DNA of 64,000 nucleotides from Streptomyces griseosporeus (GTDB taxonomy: Bacteria; Actinomycetota; Actinomycetes; Streptomycetales; Streptomycetaceae), in NCBI RefSeq assembly GCF_014656055.1, contig NZ_BNBR01000002.1:995164-1059163 (forward strand). The letters run 5' to 3'. Both the position numbers and the translations under genes were made by a program. Below the pieces are notes generated by a model. It had not been told where the DNA came from, ran no database searches, and saw only the letters and a list, made by a program, of their open reading frames with translations. Position 1 is the first letter of the stretch. Each line of letters opens with the position of its first letter. Below, piece after piece: positions 49,467-57,726 of this stretch.

Positions 49467-50393
49467 CTACGCCGGCCGGTGGGCGTCCAGGAAGGACTCG
49501 AGGCCTGCCAGGTCATCGGTGTTGAGATGGTCGACGTCCGCGGCGAGCAGTTCCGCCCACAGCGCGTCGCGGGCGGGTCCGGGCGTGTCCGGGGTGGCCC
49601 AGAAGCGCACCCGCTGTCCCCGGGCGTGCGCCTGTCCGACGATGGCGCGTAGTTTCTGCCGCTCGCCGGCGGGGAAGGGGCCCACGCCCTGCCAGGTGAA
49701 GTTCAGCGTCCAGTTGTCGCTGATCAGCGGGGCGAAGGAGGCGGGTGCCGGGCCGCCGAGGTCGGCCAGCCGGCCGTCGTAGAAGGCCCGTCGCACGGTC
49801 TGCGCCTCCATCGGCGCGCGGGCCGCGCGGTCGCCGGAGACGACGGCGGTGACCGCGCCCGGGCGGACCCGGCCGTGCGCGTAGGTGGTGAACAGGCGCC
49901 GGTAGCGGGCGAGATGGCGGTCGAGTTCGAGGTAGGTCGACGCGCCCTCGGTCTTGATGTCGATGAGCAGCTGGAGCGGTTCCCGGTAGCCGCGGTAGAC
50001 CGAGCCGTGGTGGGCGCGGACGCGGGCGGCGAGCGGGTCGAGGTAGAGGGATTCGAGGGTGCGGGCCGGGTCGAGGTCCTCGGGGTCGTGGGCGACGAGG
50101 AGCTGGTCGCCGACGAGGTAGATGTCGGCCTCGACGCTGCCGAACCGGTGGTCGAGGGCGTCGAGGAGGGGGCGGGGGTGTTCGTAGTCGTTGTGGGCGT
50201 GGGCCTTCCACAACGGGCGGGGGCCGCGGTGCCGTTCACCGGCGGACGCCCGGGTCACGGGCAGTGCGGCGGTGCCGGCGAGGGCGGCGCCGAGGGTGGT
50301 GAGGGCTCTGCGCCGGGTGGTGGGGGCCATGGGGCCGGTGGCGGGGGCCATCGGGTCGGTGGTGAGGGCCGGGCGTCCGGGCGTGCGGGCCAT
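49467..50393 (-). CDS. Tat-exported glycerophosphodiester-phosphodiesterase-like protein
   Basis: 308 residues. Tat-type signal RRRALTTLGAALAGTAALPV. AHNDYEHPRPLLDALDHRFGSVEADIYLVGDQLLVAHDPEDL contains the HxD/ExD metal site of GDPD/PI-PLC TIM-barrels, then LLIDIKTEG and a Trp-rich end. Likely releases phosphate from phosphodiesters outside the cell. Start at MARTPGR preceded by GGGAGG at eight bases. Confidence 0.85.
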   Translation of the reverse strand: MARTPGRPALTTDPMAPATGPMAPTTRRRALTTLGAALAGTAALPVTRASAGERHRGPRPLWKAHAHNDYEHPRPLLDALDHRFGSVEADIYLVGDQLLVAHDPEDLDPARTLESLYLDPLAARVRAHHGSVYRGYREPLQLLIDIKTEGASTYLELDRHLARYRRLFTTYAHGRVRPGAVTAVVSGDRAARAPMEAQTVRRAFYDGRLADLGGPAPASFAPLISDNWTLNFTWQGVGPFPAGERQKLRAIVGQAHARGQRVRFWATPDTPGPARDALWAELLAADVDHLNTDDLAGLESFLDAHRPA

Positions 50394-50512
50394 GCGCTGC
50401 CTCCCTTGGGTCGTACGGGGCCTCAGCGAGTATGCGGGCCCCGCACGCCCAAAGGGCATGCGCGTGACAGGAGTTGGCCGGACCGCCGGCGGTTGTTCAC
50501 CGCGCGCACGAC

Positions 50513-50544
50513 GACGCCCGCCCCTGGTGGGTGGGGCGGGCGTC
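50513..50544. terminator. Perfect 12-bp terminator stem
   Basis: GACGCCCGCCCC (50513-50524), 8-base loop, GGGGCGGGCGTC (50533-50544). It lies just past the stop of the acyl-CoA dehydrogenase operon (50560, minus strand) and before the divergent GDPD gene start. Confidence 0.65.
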
Positions 50545-50559
50545 AGCGAGGAGGGCCCG

Positions 50560-51633
50560 TCAGGGGGCCTGGAGGTCGACCAGCGCGGCGAGGGCGGAGC
50601 GGTGGGCGCCCGCGGTGCCGTAGGCGATGGAGTCGGCCTTGGCCCGCTTCAGGTAGAGGTGGACCGGGTGCTCCCACGTCATGCCGATGCCGCCGTGCAG
50701 TTGCAGGGCCTCCTCGGCGGCCCGTACGGCGACGGGCGCGGCGTAGGCCTGGGCGACGGCGACCGTGACGTCCGCGTCCTCGCCGGTGGCCAGGGCGTCC
50801 GCCGCCGCGCGCGCCGCCGCGCGCAGGTTGACGACCTCCAGCCACAGCTGGGCCAGCCGGTGCTTGAGCGCCTGGAAGGAGCCGACGGGCCGGTTGAACT
50901 GCTTGCGCTCCTTCAGGTAGCGCACGGTCTCCGTCAGCGCCCAGTCGGCGAGCCCGAGTTGCTCGGAGGCGAGCAGTCCGGCTCCGGCGCGCAGGGCACG
51001 GCGTACGGCGGGTCCGGCGTCGCCGAGCGTGCGGCCCGCCGCGCCGTCCAGCCGTACCGTCGCCACCGGCCGCGTGAGGTCCAGGGGCACCTGCGGGGTG
51101 ACGGTGACGGCGTCCGCCGGCACCGCGTAGAGCCCGCCGTCCTCGGCCGGCACCAGCAGGATGTCGGCGACGGCGGCGTCCGTGATGCCGGTCAGCTCGC
51201 CGTGCAGCAGCCCGTCCTCGACGCGTACGGCGGGGAAGGCGGCGCCGGGCGCGCGGTGCAGGCCGACGGCGAGGGCGCCGATCGTGCGGCCGGAGGCCAG
51301 CTCGGCGAGCAGTTCGTCGGCGCCGCAGGCCAGCAGCGCCTCGGTGGCGACGACGGCGCTCGTCAGGTACGGCACCGGGGCGACGGCCCGGCCCAGCTCC
51401 TCAAGGACGACGGCCGCCTCGCGGTGGGAGGCGCCCTGGCCGCCGAGTTCCTCGGGCACCAGCAGGCCGGCGAGGCCCATGCCGTCGGTGAGCGCCTTCC
51501 AGGCCGCGCGGTCGTGCGGGGCGTCCGACTCGGCGCGGGCGAGCACACCCGCCGCGTCGCAGTGGTCGCCCAGCAGGTCCCGCACCGCGGCGCGCAGCGC
51601 CTCTTCCTCCTCGGAGTAGAGAAGATCCGTCAT
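50560..51633 (-). CDS. Acyl-CoA dehydrogenase (small subunit-like)
   Basis: 357 residues, ACAD fold. LLVPEELGGQGASHREAAVVLEELGRAV and SEQLGLADWALTETVRYLKERKQFNRPVGSFQALKHRLAQL are conserved. It ends LHGGIGMTWEHPVHLYLKRAKADSIAYGTAGAHRSALAALV. Catalytic base position is less clear than in the upstream partner; such pairs often form heteromeric enzymes. Start 51633 overlaps the upstream ACAD stop (ATGA at 51630-51633). Confidence 0.9.
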   Translation of the reverse strand: MTDLLYSEEEEALRAAVRDLLGDHCDAAGVLARAESDAPHDRAAWKALTDGMGLAGLLVPEELGGQGASHREAAVVLEELGRAVAPVPYLTSAVVATEALLACGADELLAELASGRTIGALAVGLHRAPGAAFPAVRVEDGLLHGELTGITDAAVADILLVPAEDGGLYAVPADAVTVTPQVPLDLTRPVATVRLDGAAGRTLGDAGPAVRRALRAGAGLLASEQLGLADWALTETVRYLKERKQFNRPVGSFQALKHRLAQLWLEVVNLRAAARAAADALATGEDADVTVAVAQAYAAPVAVRAAEEALQLHGGIGMTWEHPVHLYLKRAKADSIAYGTAGAHRSALAALVDLQAP

Positions 51634-52811
51634 CGGGCGAGGTCCTTCCATGCGACGTCCTTGTCGGTGCGCGGCTCGGCCGGCAGGCCCAGGACGCGCT
51701 CGGCGACGATGTTCAGCAGGACCTCGCTGGTCCCGCCCTCGATGCTGTTGCCCTTGGAACGCAGGTAGCGGTAGCCGGCGTCGCGGCCGGTGAAGTCGAC
51801 CAGCTCGGGGCGGCGCATGGTCCAGTCCTCATACAGCAGGCCCTCCTCGCCGAGGAGTTCCACCTCCAGGCCGCTGATCACCTGGTTGAGGCGGGCGAAG
51901 CCGAGCTTCATGCCGGCGCCCTCGGGGCCGGGCTGGCCGGCGACGAGCTGCTGGCGCAGGCGCTCACCGGTGAGGCGGGCGACCTCGGCCTCGACCCACA
52001 GGGTCAGCAGCCGCTGGTGCAGGTCGTGGGTGCGCAGGTCGGGGCGCTCGCGCCAGGTCTTCGCGACCTTGCCGATCATGCCGCCCTCGCGGGGCAGGGC
52101 CATGCCGCCGATGGCCACGCGCTCGTTGTTGAGGGTGGTCTGCGCGACCCGCCAGCCGTCGCCGACCTCACCGAGGCGGTCGGTGTCGGGGATGCGGACG
52201 TCGGTGAGGAAGACCTCGTTGAACTCCGCCTCGCCGGTGATCTGGCGCAGCGGCCGGACGTCGACGCCGGGGTCGGTCATATCGCAGGCGAAGTAGGTGA
52301 TGCCGGCGTGCTTGGGCAGGCTCGGGTCGGTGCGGGCGATCAGGATGGCCCAGCGGGCGTTGTGCGCGCCGGACGTCCACACCTTCTGCCCGTTGACGAC
52401 CCACTCGTCGCCCTCCCGGACGGCGCGGGTGCCGAGCGCGGCCAGGTCGGAGCCGGCCCCGGGCTCGCTGAACAGCTGGCACCACACCTCCTCGCCGGTC
52501 CACAGGGGCCTCAGGAAGCGCTGCTTCTGCTCGTCGGTGCCGTACTTGAGGATCGTCGGCGCGGCCATGCCGAGGCCGATGCCGTTGCGGCGCGGCTCGT
52601 TGTCGGGGGCGCCCGCGGCCTCCAGCTCGGCGTCCACGACGGCCTGCAGGCTGCGCGGCGCGCCGAGGCCGCCGAGGCCCTCCGGGTAGTGGACCCAGGC
52701 GAGGCCGGCGTCGAAGCGGGCCCGGAGGAAGTCCAGGCGGTCGGTGGACGCGGGCGGGTGCGCGGCCAGGAACTCCCTGGTACGGCTGCGCAGTTCCTCG
52801 GCGTCGGTCAT
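51630..52811 (-). CDS. Acyl-CoA dehydrogenase (large subunit-like)
   Basis: 393 residues with clear ACAD blocks: WCQLFSEPGAGSDLAALGTRAVREGDEWVVNGQKVWTSGAHNA, ITGEAEFNEVFLTDVRIP, and NSIEGGTSEVLLNIVAERVLGLP, where the ETSE-like sequence is GGTSE. Together with the next gene and the quinone oxidoreductase it forms a three-gene operon, each pair overlapping by ATGA. Likely acts in beta-oxidation of an unknown acyl-CoA; electron acceptor ETF. Confidence 0.92.
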   Translation of the reverse strand: MTDAEELRSRTREFLAAHPPASTDRLDFLRARFDAGLAWVHYPEGLGGLGAPRSLQAVVDAELEAAGAPDNEPRRNGIGLGMAAPTILKYGTDEQKQRFLRPLWTGEEVWCQLFSEPGAGSDLAALGTRAVREGDEWVVNGQKVWTSGAHNARWAILIARTDPSLPKHAGITYFACDMTDPGVDVRPLRQITGEAEFNEVFLTDVRIPDTDRLGEVGDGWRVAQTTLNNERVAIGGMALPREGGMIGKVAKTWRERPDLRTHDLHQRLLTLWVEAEVARLTGERLRQQLVAGQPGPEGAGMKLGFARLNQVISGLEVELLGEEGLLYEDWTMRRPELVDFTGRDAGYRYLRSKGNSIEGGTSEVLLNIVAERVLGLPAEPRTDKDVAWKDLAR

Positions 52812-53779
52812 GCTGCGGCTCCCTTCTCCAGGACGACGGCGACCCGGCCGGTCGTCACGCCGTCGGCGACGCGCTGCACGGCGGTCGCGGCCCCGTCCAG
52901 CGGCACGCGCTCGCTCACCAGCGGCTTGATGGCGCCGCGGGCGGCCAGCTCGGTGAGCTGCTCGTGGCAGTGCTGGACCAGCTTGGGGTTCTTGGTGTTG
53001 TACAGGCCCCAGTGCAGGCCCAGGATCGAGTAGTTCTTCACCAGCGCGTGGTTGAGGGCGGGGCTGGGGATGGTGCCGCTGGCGAAGCCGACGACCACGA
53101 TCCGGCCCTCGAAGGCGACGGTCTTGGCGGACTGCGCGTAGGCCTCGCCGCCGACCGGGTCGTAGATCACGTCGGCGCCGCGTCCGCCGGTGGCCTCCTT
53201 GACCGCGGCGACGACGTCCTCGGCCCGCCGGTCGATCACCACGTCGCAGCCCAGCTCGCGGGCGACGGCGGCCTTCTCGGCACCGCCGACGACGCCGATG
53301 ACCGTGGCGCCGGCGGCCTTGCCCAGCTGGACGGCGGCGCTGCCGACCCCGCCGGCGGCGGCGTGCACGAGCAGCGTCTCGCCGGCCTCCAGGTGCGCGC
53401 GGCGGTGCAGGCCGAACCAGCCCGTCTGGTAGCCGATGTGCAGGGCGGCGGCCTCGGCGTCGTCCAGCGACTCGGGCGCGGGCAGCAGGGCCGCGGCGTC
53501 CGCGACGGCGTACTCGGCGAAACCGCCGTACGGCAGCGCCGGGTTGGCGAGCACCCGGCGGCCGTCCTCGGTCTCGCCGCAGATCTCCACGCCCGGCGTG
53601 AAGGGCAGCGGGGGCCGGATCTGGTAGTGGCCCCGGCACAGCAGGGCGTCGGGGAAGTTGACGTTGGCGGCGCGCACCCTGAGCAGGACCTGGCCGTCAC
53701 CGGGCGTGGGGCGCTCGACGTCGGCGAGGCGCATCACCTCGCTCGGCTCGCCGTTCTCGTGCACTTGCCATGCCTGCAT
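52808..53779 (-). CDS. NADPH:quinone oxidoreductase (zinc-type ADH family)
   Basis: 323 residues, medium-chain dehydrogenase fold. VNFPDALLCRGHYQIRPPLPFTPGVEICG, HAAAGGVGSAAVQLGKAAG (NADPH site), then YDPVGGEAYAQSAKTVAFEGRIVVVGFASG. QOR enzymes reduce quinones or enones. First gene of the operon with two ACADs, ATGA overlap at 52808-52811. Start ATG 53779. Confidence 0.92.
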   Translation of the reverse strand: MQAWQVHENGEPSEVMRLADVERPTPGDGQVLLRVRAANVNFPDALLCRGHYQIRPPLPFTPGVEICGETEDGRRVLANPALPYGGFAEYAVADAAALLPAPESLDDAEAAALHIGYQTGWFGLHRRAHLEAGETLLVHAAAGGVGSAAVQLGKAAGATVIGVVGGAEKAAVARELGCDVVIDRRAEDVVAAVKEATGGRGADVIYDPVGGEAYAQSAKTVAFEGRIVVVGFASGTIPSPALNHALVKNYSILGLHWGLYNTKNPKLVQHCHEQLTELAARGAIKPLVSERVPLDGAATAVQRVADGVTTGRVAVVLEKGAAA

Positions 53780-53823
53780 GGGGGGCCTCCACAAGACTGC
53801 GTCGTCCGTCCGGGTTCCCGGGC

Positions 53824-53840
53824 ATACTAAGCGGTCGCTT
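53824..53840. promoter_or_regulatory. Palindrome and -10 upstream of the quinone oxidoreductase/ACAD operon
   Basis: AAGCG-GT-CGCTT (53829-53840), perfect palindrome, overlapping TAGTAT (minus strand, 53824-53829), a good -10. A TetR-like site; the nearest regulator gene is the XRE-cupin at 53887. Confidence 0.55.
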
Positions 53841-53886
53841 GCCGACAGGGAACAGGCGCGGGCCCCCCGGCCCACGGTTGCGTACG

Positions 53887-54504
53887 TCACTTCCGGGGCG
53901 GCCGCTCCGAACGGTCGCCCGACGCACGCTCGGGCCGCGCCGGCCGCGCCCGCACATGCATCCGCTCGCCCTGCGGTCCGAACAGGCTCAGGAACTCCAC
54001 CGGCCCCTCGCCCGTCGTGCCGAACCAGTGCGGCACCCGGGTGTCGAACTCGGCCGCCTCCCCCGGGCCCAGCACCACGTCGTGCTCCCCCAGCACCAGC
54101 CGCAGCCTCCCGGACAGCACGTACAGCCACTCGTAGCCCTCGTGGGTGCGCGGCTCCGGCTCCGTGACGGTGCGCTGCGGCTCGATGATCTTGTAGGCCT
54201 GGAGGCCGCCGGGCTGCCGGGTGAGCGGGTACAGGATGCGGCCGCCCCGCTGGATCGGCTTGGCGCGCACCCGCGGATCGCCGGTCGGCGGCGCGCCGAC
54301 CAACTCGTCCAGCGGCACCTGGTGGGCCTGCGCGATCGGCAGCAGCAGCTCCAGCGAGGGCTTGCGCAGGCCGGACTCCAGCCGCGAGAGCGTGCTGACG
54401 GAGATGCCGGTCGCCTCGGACAGTGCCGCGAGCGTCACCTCCCGTTCCTTGCGGATCCGCCGCAGGCGGGGGCCGACGTTCGCGAGTACTTCGTCCGTGG
54501 TCAT
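53887..54504 (-). CDS. XRE-cupin transcriptional regulator
   Basis: 205 residues. Helix-turn-helix RLRRIRKEREVTLAALSEATGISVSTLSRLESGLRKPS, then a cupin with THEGYEWLYVLSGRLRLVLGEHDVVLGPGEAAEFDT RVPHWF-like block. Such proteins sense small ligands through the cupin. Its promoter looks leaderless. It is divergent from the thioredoxin-reductase-like gene and upstream of the quinone oxidoreductase operon, either of which could be the target. Confidence 0.93.
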   Translation of the reverse strand: MTTDEVLANVGPRLRRIRKEREVTLAALSEATGISVSTLSRLESGLRKPSLELLLPIAQAHQVPLDELVGAPPTGDPRVRAKPIQRGGRILYPLTRQPGGLQAYKIIEPQRTVTEPEPRTHEGYEWLYVLSGRLRLVLGEHDVVLGPGEAAEFDTRVPHWFGTTGEGPVEFLSLFGPQGERMHVRARPARPERASGDRSERPPRK

Positions 54505-54510
54505 GGTCGT

Positions 54511-54539
54511 ATTGCAGAAACAGCAACGCGATTTGTCAA
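54511..54539 (-). promoter_or_regulatory. Consensus promoter of a leaderless XRE-cupin mRNA
   Basis: Minus strand: TTGACA (54539-54534), 17-bp spacer, TGCAAT (54516-54511). The start of transcription should be at about 54504, the A of the ATG, so the mRNA would have no leader. TTGC-N7-GCAA (54512-54526) overlaps the -10, a possible autoregulatory operator. Confidence 0.6.
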
Positions 54540-54582
54540 TCCCGTGCCACCGGGGTGACCCTCGCGCCAGGAGGTGGTCACC

Positions 54583-55512
54583 ATGACCGAGTCGTACGAA
54601 GTGATGGTCGTGGGCGGCGGTGCCGCCGGGCTGTCCGCCGCGCTCGTCCTGGGCCGGGCGCGGCGCCGGACCCTGGTGGTGGACGCGGGCGAGCCGCGCA
54701 ACGCGCCGTCCGCGCACATGCAGGGCTTCCTGTCGCGGGACGGGATGGCGCCGGCCGAGTTCCTCGCCGTGGGGCGCGAGGAGATCGCCCGGTACGGCGT
54801 GGAGCTGGTCCGGGACCGGGCGGTGGACGCGCGCCGGGCGGACGGCTTCCTGGTGACGCTGGCGGGCGGGCGGACGGTCCGCGCCCGGCACCTGGTCGTC
54901 GCCACCGGCCTGCGGGACGAGCTGCCGGACGTACCGGGCGTGGCCGAGCGGTTCGGGCGGGACGTGCTGCACTGCCCGTACTGCCACGGCTGGGAGGTGC
55001 GCGACCAGGCCTTCGGGGTGCTGGCGACGAGCCCGCTGAGCGCGCACCAGGCGCTGATGGTCACCCAGTGGTCCAAGGACGTGACCCTCTTCCTGCACAC
55101 CGTCGCCGAGAGCGAGCTGACCGCGGAGGACCTGCGGCGGCTGGCAACGGCGGGGGTGCGGATCGTGCCGGGCGAGGTGGCCGGGCTGGTCGTCGAGGAC
55201 GACCGGCTGGCCGGGGTGCGGCTGGCGGACGGCACGGTGCACGCGCGCGAGGCAGTGTTCGTGGCGCCGCGTGCCGTGCCCCGCAACGAGCTGCTGCAGC
55301 GGCTGGGCGCCGAGCTGCGCGACACACCGTTCGGGGCGTACCCGGTGATCGACGAACGGGGCCAGACCACCGTGCCGGGCCTGTGGGCGGCGGGCAACGC
55401 CTCCGGCTTCGCCGAGCAGGTGATCAACGCGGCCAGCCGTGGCTACCGCGCCGGCGCGGCGATCAACGGCGAGCTGCTGTTCGCGGACCTGGACGTGGCC
55501 GCGGGGGTGTAG
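54583..55512 (+). CDS. Thioredoxin-reductase-like NAD(P)/FAD oxidoreductase
   Basis: 309 residues. FAD motif VMVVGGGAAGLSAALVLGRA at the N-terminus; redox pair CPYC (131-134) followed by HGWE; VPGLWAAGNASGFAEQVINAASRG at the C-terminal FAD site. No thioredoxin gene is near. Some relatives act on bacillithiol-like or gliotoxin-type disulfides or reduce ferredoxin. ATG 54583 preceded by AGGAGG at 8 bases. Divergent from XRE-cupin, which may regulate it. Confidence 0.9.
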   Translation: MTESYEVMVVGGGAAGLSAALVLGRARRRTLVVDAGEPRNAPSAHMQGFLSRDGMAPAEFLAVGREEIARYGVELVRDRAVDARRADGFLVTLAGGRTVRARHLVVATGLRDELPDVPGVAERFGRDVLHCPYCHGWEVRDQAFGVLATSPLSAHQALMVTQWSKDVTLFLHTVAESELTAEDLRRLATAGVRIVPGEVAGLVVEDDRLAGVRLADGTVHAREAVFVAPRAVPRNELLQRLGAELRDTPFGAYPVIDERGQTTVPGLWAAGNASGFAEQVINAASRGYRAGAAINGELLFADLDVAAGV

Positions 55513-55649
55513 CGCGGGGCAGCGGGGCCGTCCGGCGGCGGTACGAGGGCGGGTACGGGTACTGCTCCGGCCACCCCCCACCCCGCAACCCCACCGCCCG
55601 CACGCGCACCCCGGATGTAACCCCCGCCACCCCGGGGCACCATGGCTGC

Positions 55650-57188
55650 ATGCTGCTGCACCGGCTTGCCGAAGTGTCCCGGGAGGTCGCGGCCACGGCC
55701 GCGCGCAACCGCAAGACCGCGCTGCTCGCGGAGCTGTTCCGGGAGGCGGAGGCCGACGACGTTCCGGTCGTCATCCCCTACCTGGCCGGACGGCTGCCGC
55801 AGGGGCGGATCGGGGTGGGCTGGAAGGTGCTGAGCCGGCCGGTCCCGCCGGCCGCGGAGCCCTCGCTCACGGTGCGCGAGGTCGACGCCGTGCTCGGCGA
55901 GCTGGGCAAGGTGTCCGGCCCCGGTTCGCAGGCCGAGCGGATCCGGATCGTCGGTGAGCTGATGGGCGCCGCCACCGAGACCGAGCAGCGGTTCCTGCTC
56001 GGCCTGCTCAGCGGGGAGGTGCGCCAGGGCGCGCTGGACGCCGTCGCCGTGGAGGGGCTCGCCCAGGCGACCGGCGCCGATCCGGCCCAGGTGCGGCGAG
56101 CGGTGATGCTGGCCGGGTCGCTCCAGACGGTCGCCCAGGCGCTGCTCGCCGACGGGCCCGGGGCTCTGGAGCGGTTCCGGCTCACCGTCGGCCGCCCGGT
56201 GCTGCCGATGCTGGCGCACACCGCCTCCTCGGTCGCCGAGGCCGTGGAGAAGCTGGGCGCCTGCGCGGTGGAGGAGAAGCTGGACGGCATCCGCGTCCAG
56301 GTCCACCGGGACGGCGACACCGTGCGCGTCCACACCCGCACCCTGGACGACATCACCGACCGGCTGCCCGAAGTGACCGCTGCCGCGAGGGAATTGAGCG
56401 GCGAGCGGTTCATCCTCGACGGTGAGGTGATCTCCTTCGACGCGGACGGGCGGCCCCGCTCCTTCCAGGAGACGGCCGGGCGGGTCGGGTCCCGGACCGA
56501 CGTGGCCAAGGCAGCGGCCGAGGTGCCCGTCTCCCCCGTCTTCTTCGACGCGCTGTCGGTCGACGGGCAGGACCTGCTGGACCTCCCCTTCGCCAAACGG
56601 CACGCGGTCCTCGCCCGGCTGGTGCCCGAGCCGATGCGGGTGCGCCGCGCCCTCGCCGAGGGGCCGCGGGACATCCCCGCGGCGGAACGGTTCCTCGCCG
56701 ACACCCTGGCCCGCGGCCACGAGGGCGTCGTCGTCAAGGCCCTCGACGCGCCCTACAGCGCGGGCCGGCGCGGCGCGTCCTGGCTGAAGGTCAAGCCCGT
56801 GCACACGCTCGACCTGGTGGTGCTGGCCGCCGAGTGGGGCCACGGCCGCCGCACCGGCAAGCTGTCCAACCTGCACCTGGGCGCCCGCACCGGCGAAGGC
56901 GGCTTCGCCATGCTCGGCAAGACCTTCAAGGGCATGACCGACGCGATGCTCGCCTGGCAGACCGAACGCCTGCAGGAGCTGGCCGTCGAGGACAACGGCT
57001 GGGTGGTGAAGGTACGCCCCGAACTCGTCGTCGAGATCGCCTACGACGGCCTCCAGCGCTCCACCCGCTACCCGGCCGGCGTCACCCTCCGCTTCGCCCG
57101 CGTGGTCCGCTACCGCGAGGACAAGCGCCCCGAGGAGGCCGACACGGTCGAGACGCTGCTGGCCGCGCACCCGGAGGTGCGGCCGTGA
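55650..57188 (+). CDS. ligB: ATP-dependent DNA ligase (LigB-type)
   Basis: 512 residues, the length of the LigB class in actinobacteria. N-terminal helical DNA-binding domain (about 1-190), adenylation domain with EEKLDGIRVQ (Lys210 the adenylated lysine), FILDGEV, and VVVKALDAPYSAGRRGASWLKVKP; OB-fold with RTGKLSNLHLGART and TRYPAGVTLRFARVVRYREDK. It is an accessory, not replicative, ligase; no Ku or polymerase/primase gene is near. It overlaps the NUDIX gene by GTGA (57185-57188). Confidence 0.93.
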   Translation: MLLHRLAEVSREVAATAARNRKTALLAELFREAEADDVPVVIPYLAGRLPQGRIGVGWKVLSRPVPPAAEPSLTVREVDAVLGELGKVSGPGSQAERIRIVGELMGAATETEQRFLLGLLSGEVRQGALDAVAVEGLAQATGADPAQVRRAVMLAGSLQTVAQALLADGPGALERFRLTVGRPVLPMLAHTASSVAEAVEKLGACAVEEKLDGIRVQVHRDGDTVRVHTRTLDDITDRLPEVTAAARELSGERFILDGEVISFDADGRPRSFQETAGRVGSRTDVAKAAAEVPVSPVFFDALSVDGQDLLDLPFAKRHAVLARLVPEPMRVRRALAEGPRDIPAAERFLADTLARGHEGVVVKALDAPYSAGRRGASWLKVKPVHTLDLVVLAAEWGHGRRTGKLSNLHLGARTGEGGFAMLGKTFKGMTDAMLAWQTERLQELAVEDNGWVVKVRPELVVEIAYDGLQRSTRYPAGVTLRFARVVRYREDKRPEEADTVETLLAAHPEVRP

Positions 57189-57652
57189 CCGGACCCGTCA
57201 GGAGCGCGGGCCTGCTGCTGTACCGCCGGTCCGGGGACGGCCTGGAGGTGCTGCTCGGCCACATGGGCGGCCCGTTCTTCGCGCGGCGCGACGCCGGCGC
57301 GTGGACCGTGATCAAGGGCGAGTACGACCCCGGCGAGCCGGCCTGGGAGGCGGCCCGCCGCGAGTTCCGCGAGGAGCTGGGCCTGGAGCCGCCCGACGGG
57401 GAGGCCGTACCGCTCGGCGAGGTCCGGCAGAAGAACGGCAAGGTCGTCACCGCGTGGGCGGTCCGGGCGGACCTGGACCCGGCGACGGTGGTCCCCGGCA
57501 CGTTCCTGATGGAGTGGCCGCCGCGCTCGGGGCGGATGCGGGAGTTCCCCGAGCTGGACCGGGTGGCGTGGTTCGGTCTGGAGCGGGCGCGTGAGGTGAT
57601 CGTCACCGCGCAGTCGGCGTTTCTGGACCGACTGGCGGAGCACTCGCTCTGA
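57185..57652 (+). CDS. NUDIX hydrolase coupled to the DNA ligase
   Basis: 155 residues. Nudix box GEYDPGEPAWEAARREFREELGL (G45-L67; consensus Gx5Ex7REUXEEXGU) is complete. The short N-terminus RSAGLLLYRR and FFARRDAGAWTVIKG resemble Ap4A-hydrolase-like members. GTG start overlaps the ligase stop by GTGA, so translation is coupled. A role in clearing ligase by-products is plausible but inferred. Confidence 0.92.
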   Translation: MTGPVRSAGLLLYRRSGDGLEVLLGHMGGPFFARRDAGAWTVIKGEYDPGEPAWEAARREFREELGLEPPDGEAVPLGEVRQKNGKVVTAWAVRADLDPATVVPGTFLMEWPPRSGRMREFPELDRVAWFGLERAREVIVTAQSAFLDRLAEHSL

Positions 57653-57726
57653 GAGCGCACCCGCGTTGCGGTCGGGGGCGCCGCGCGCGAAGGTCGAAGC
57701 ACAGCCCGCTCCCAGGGAGGTCGGTC

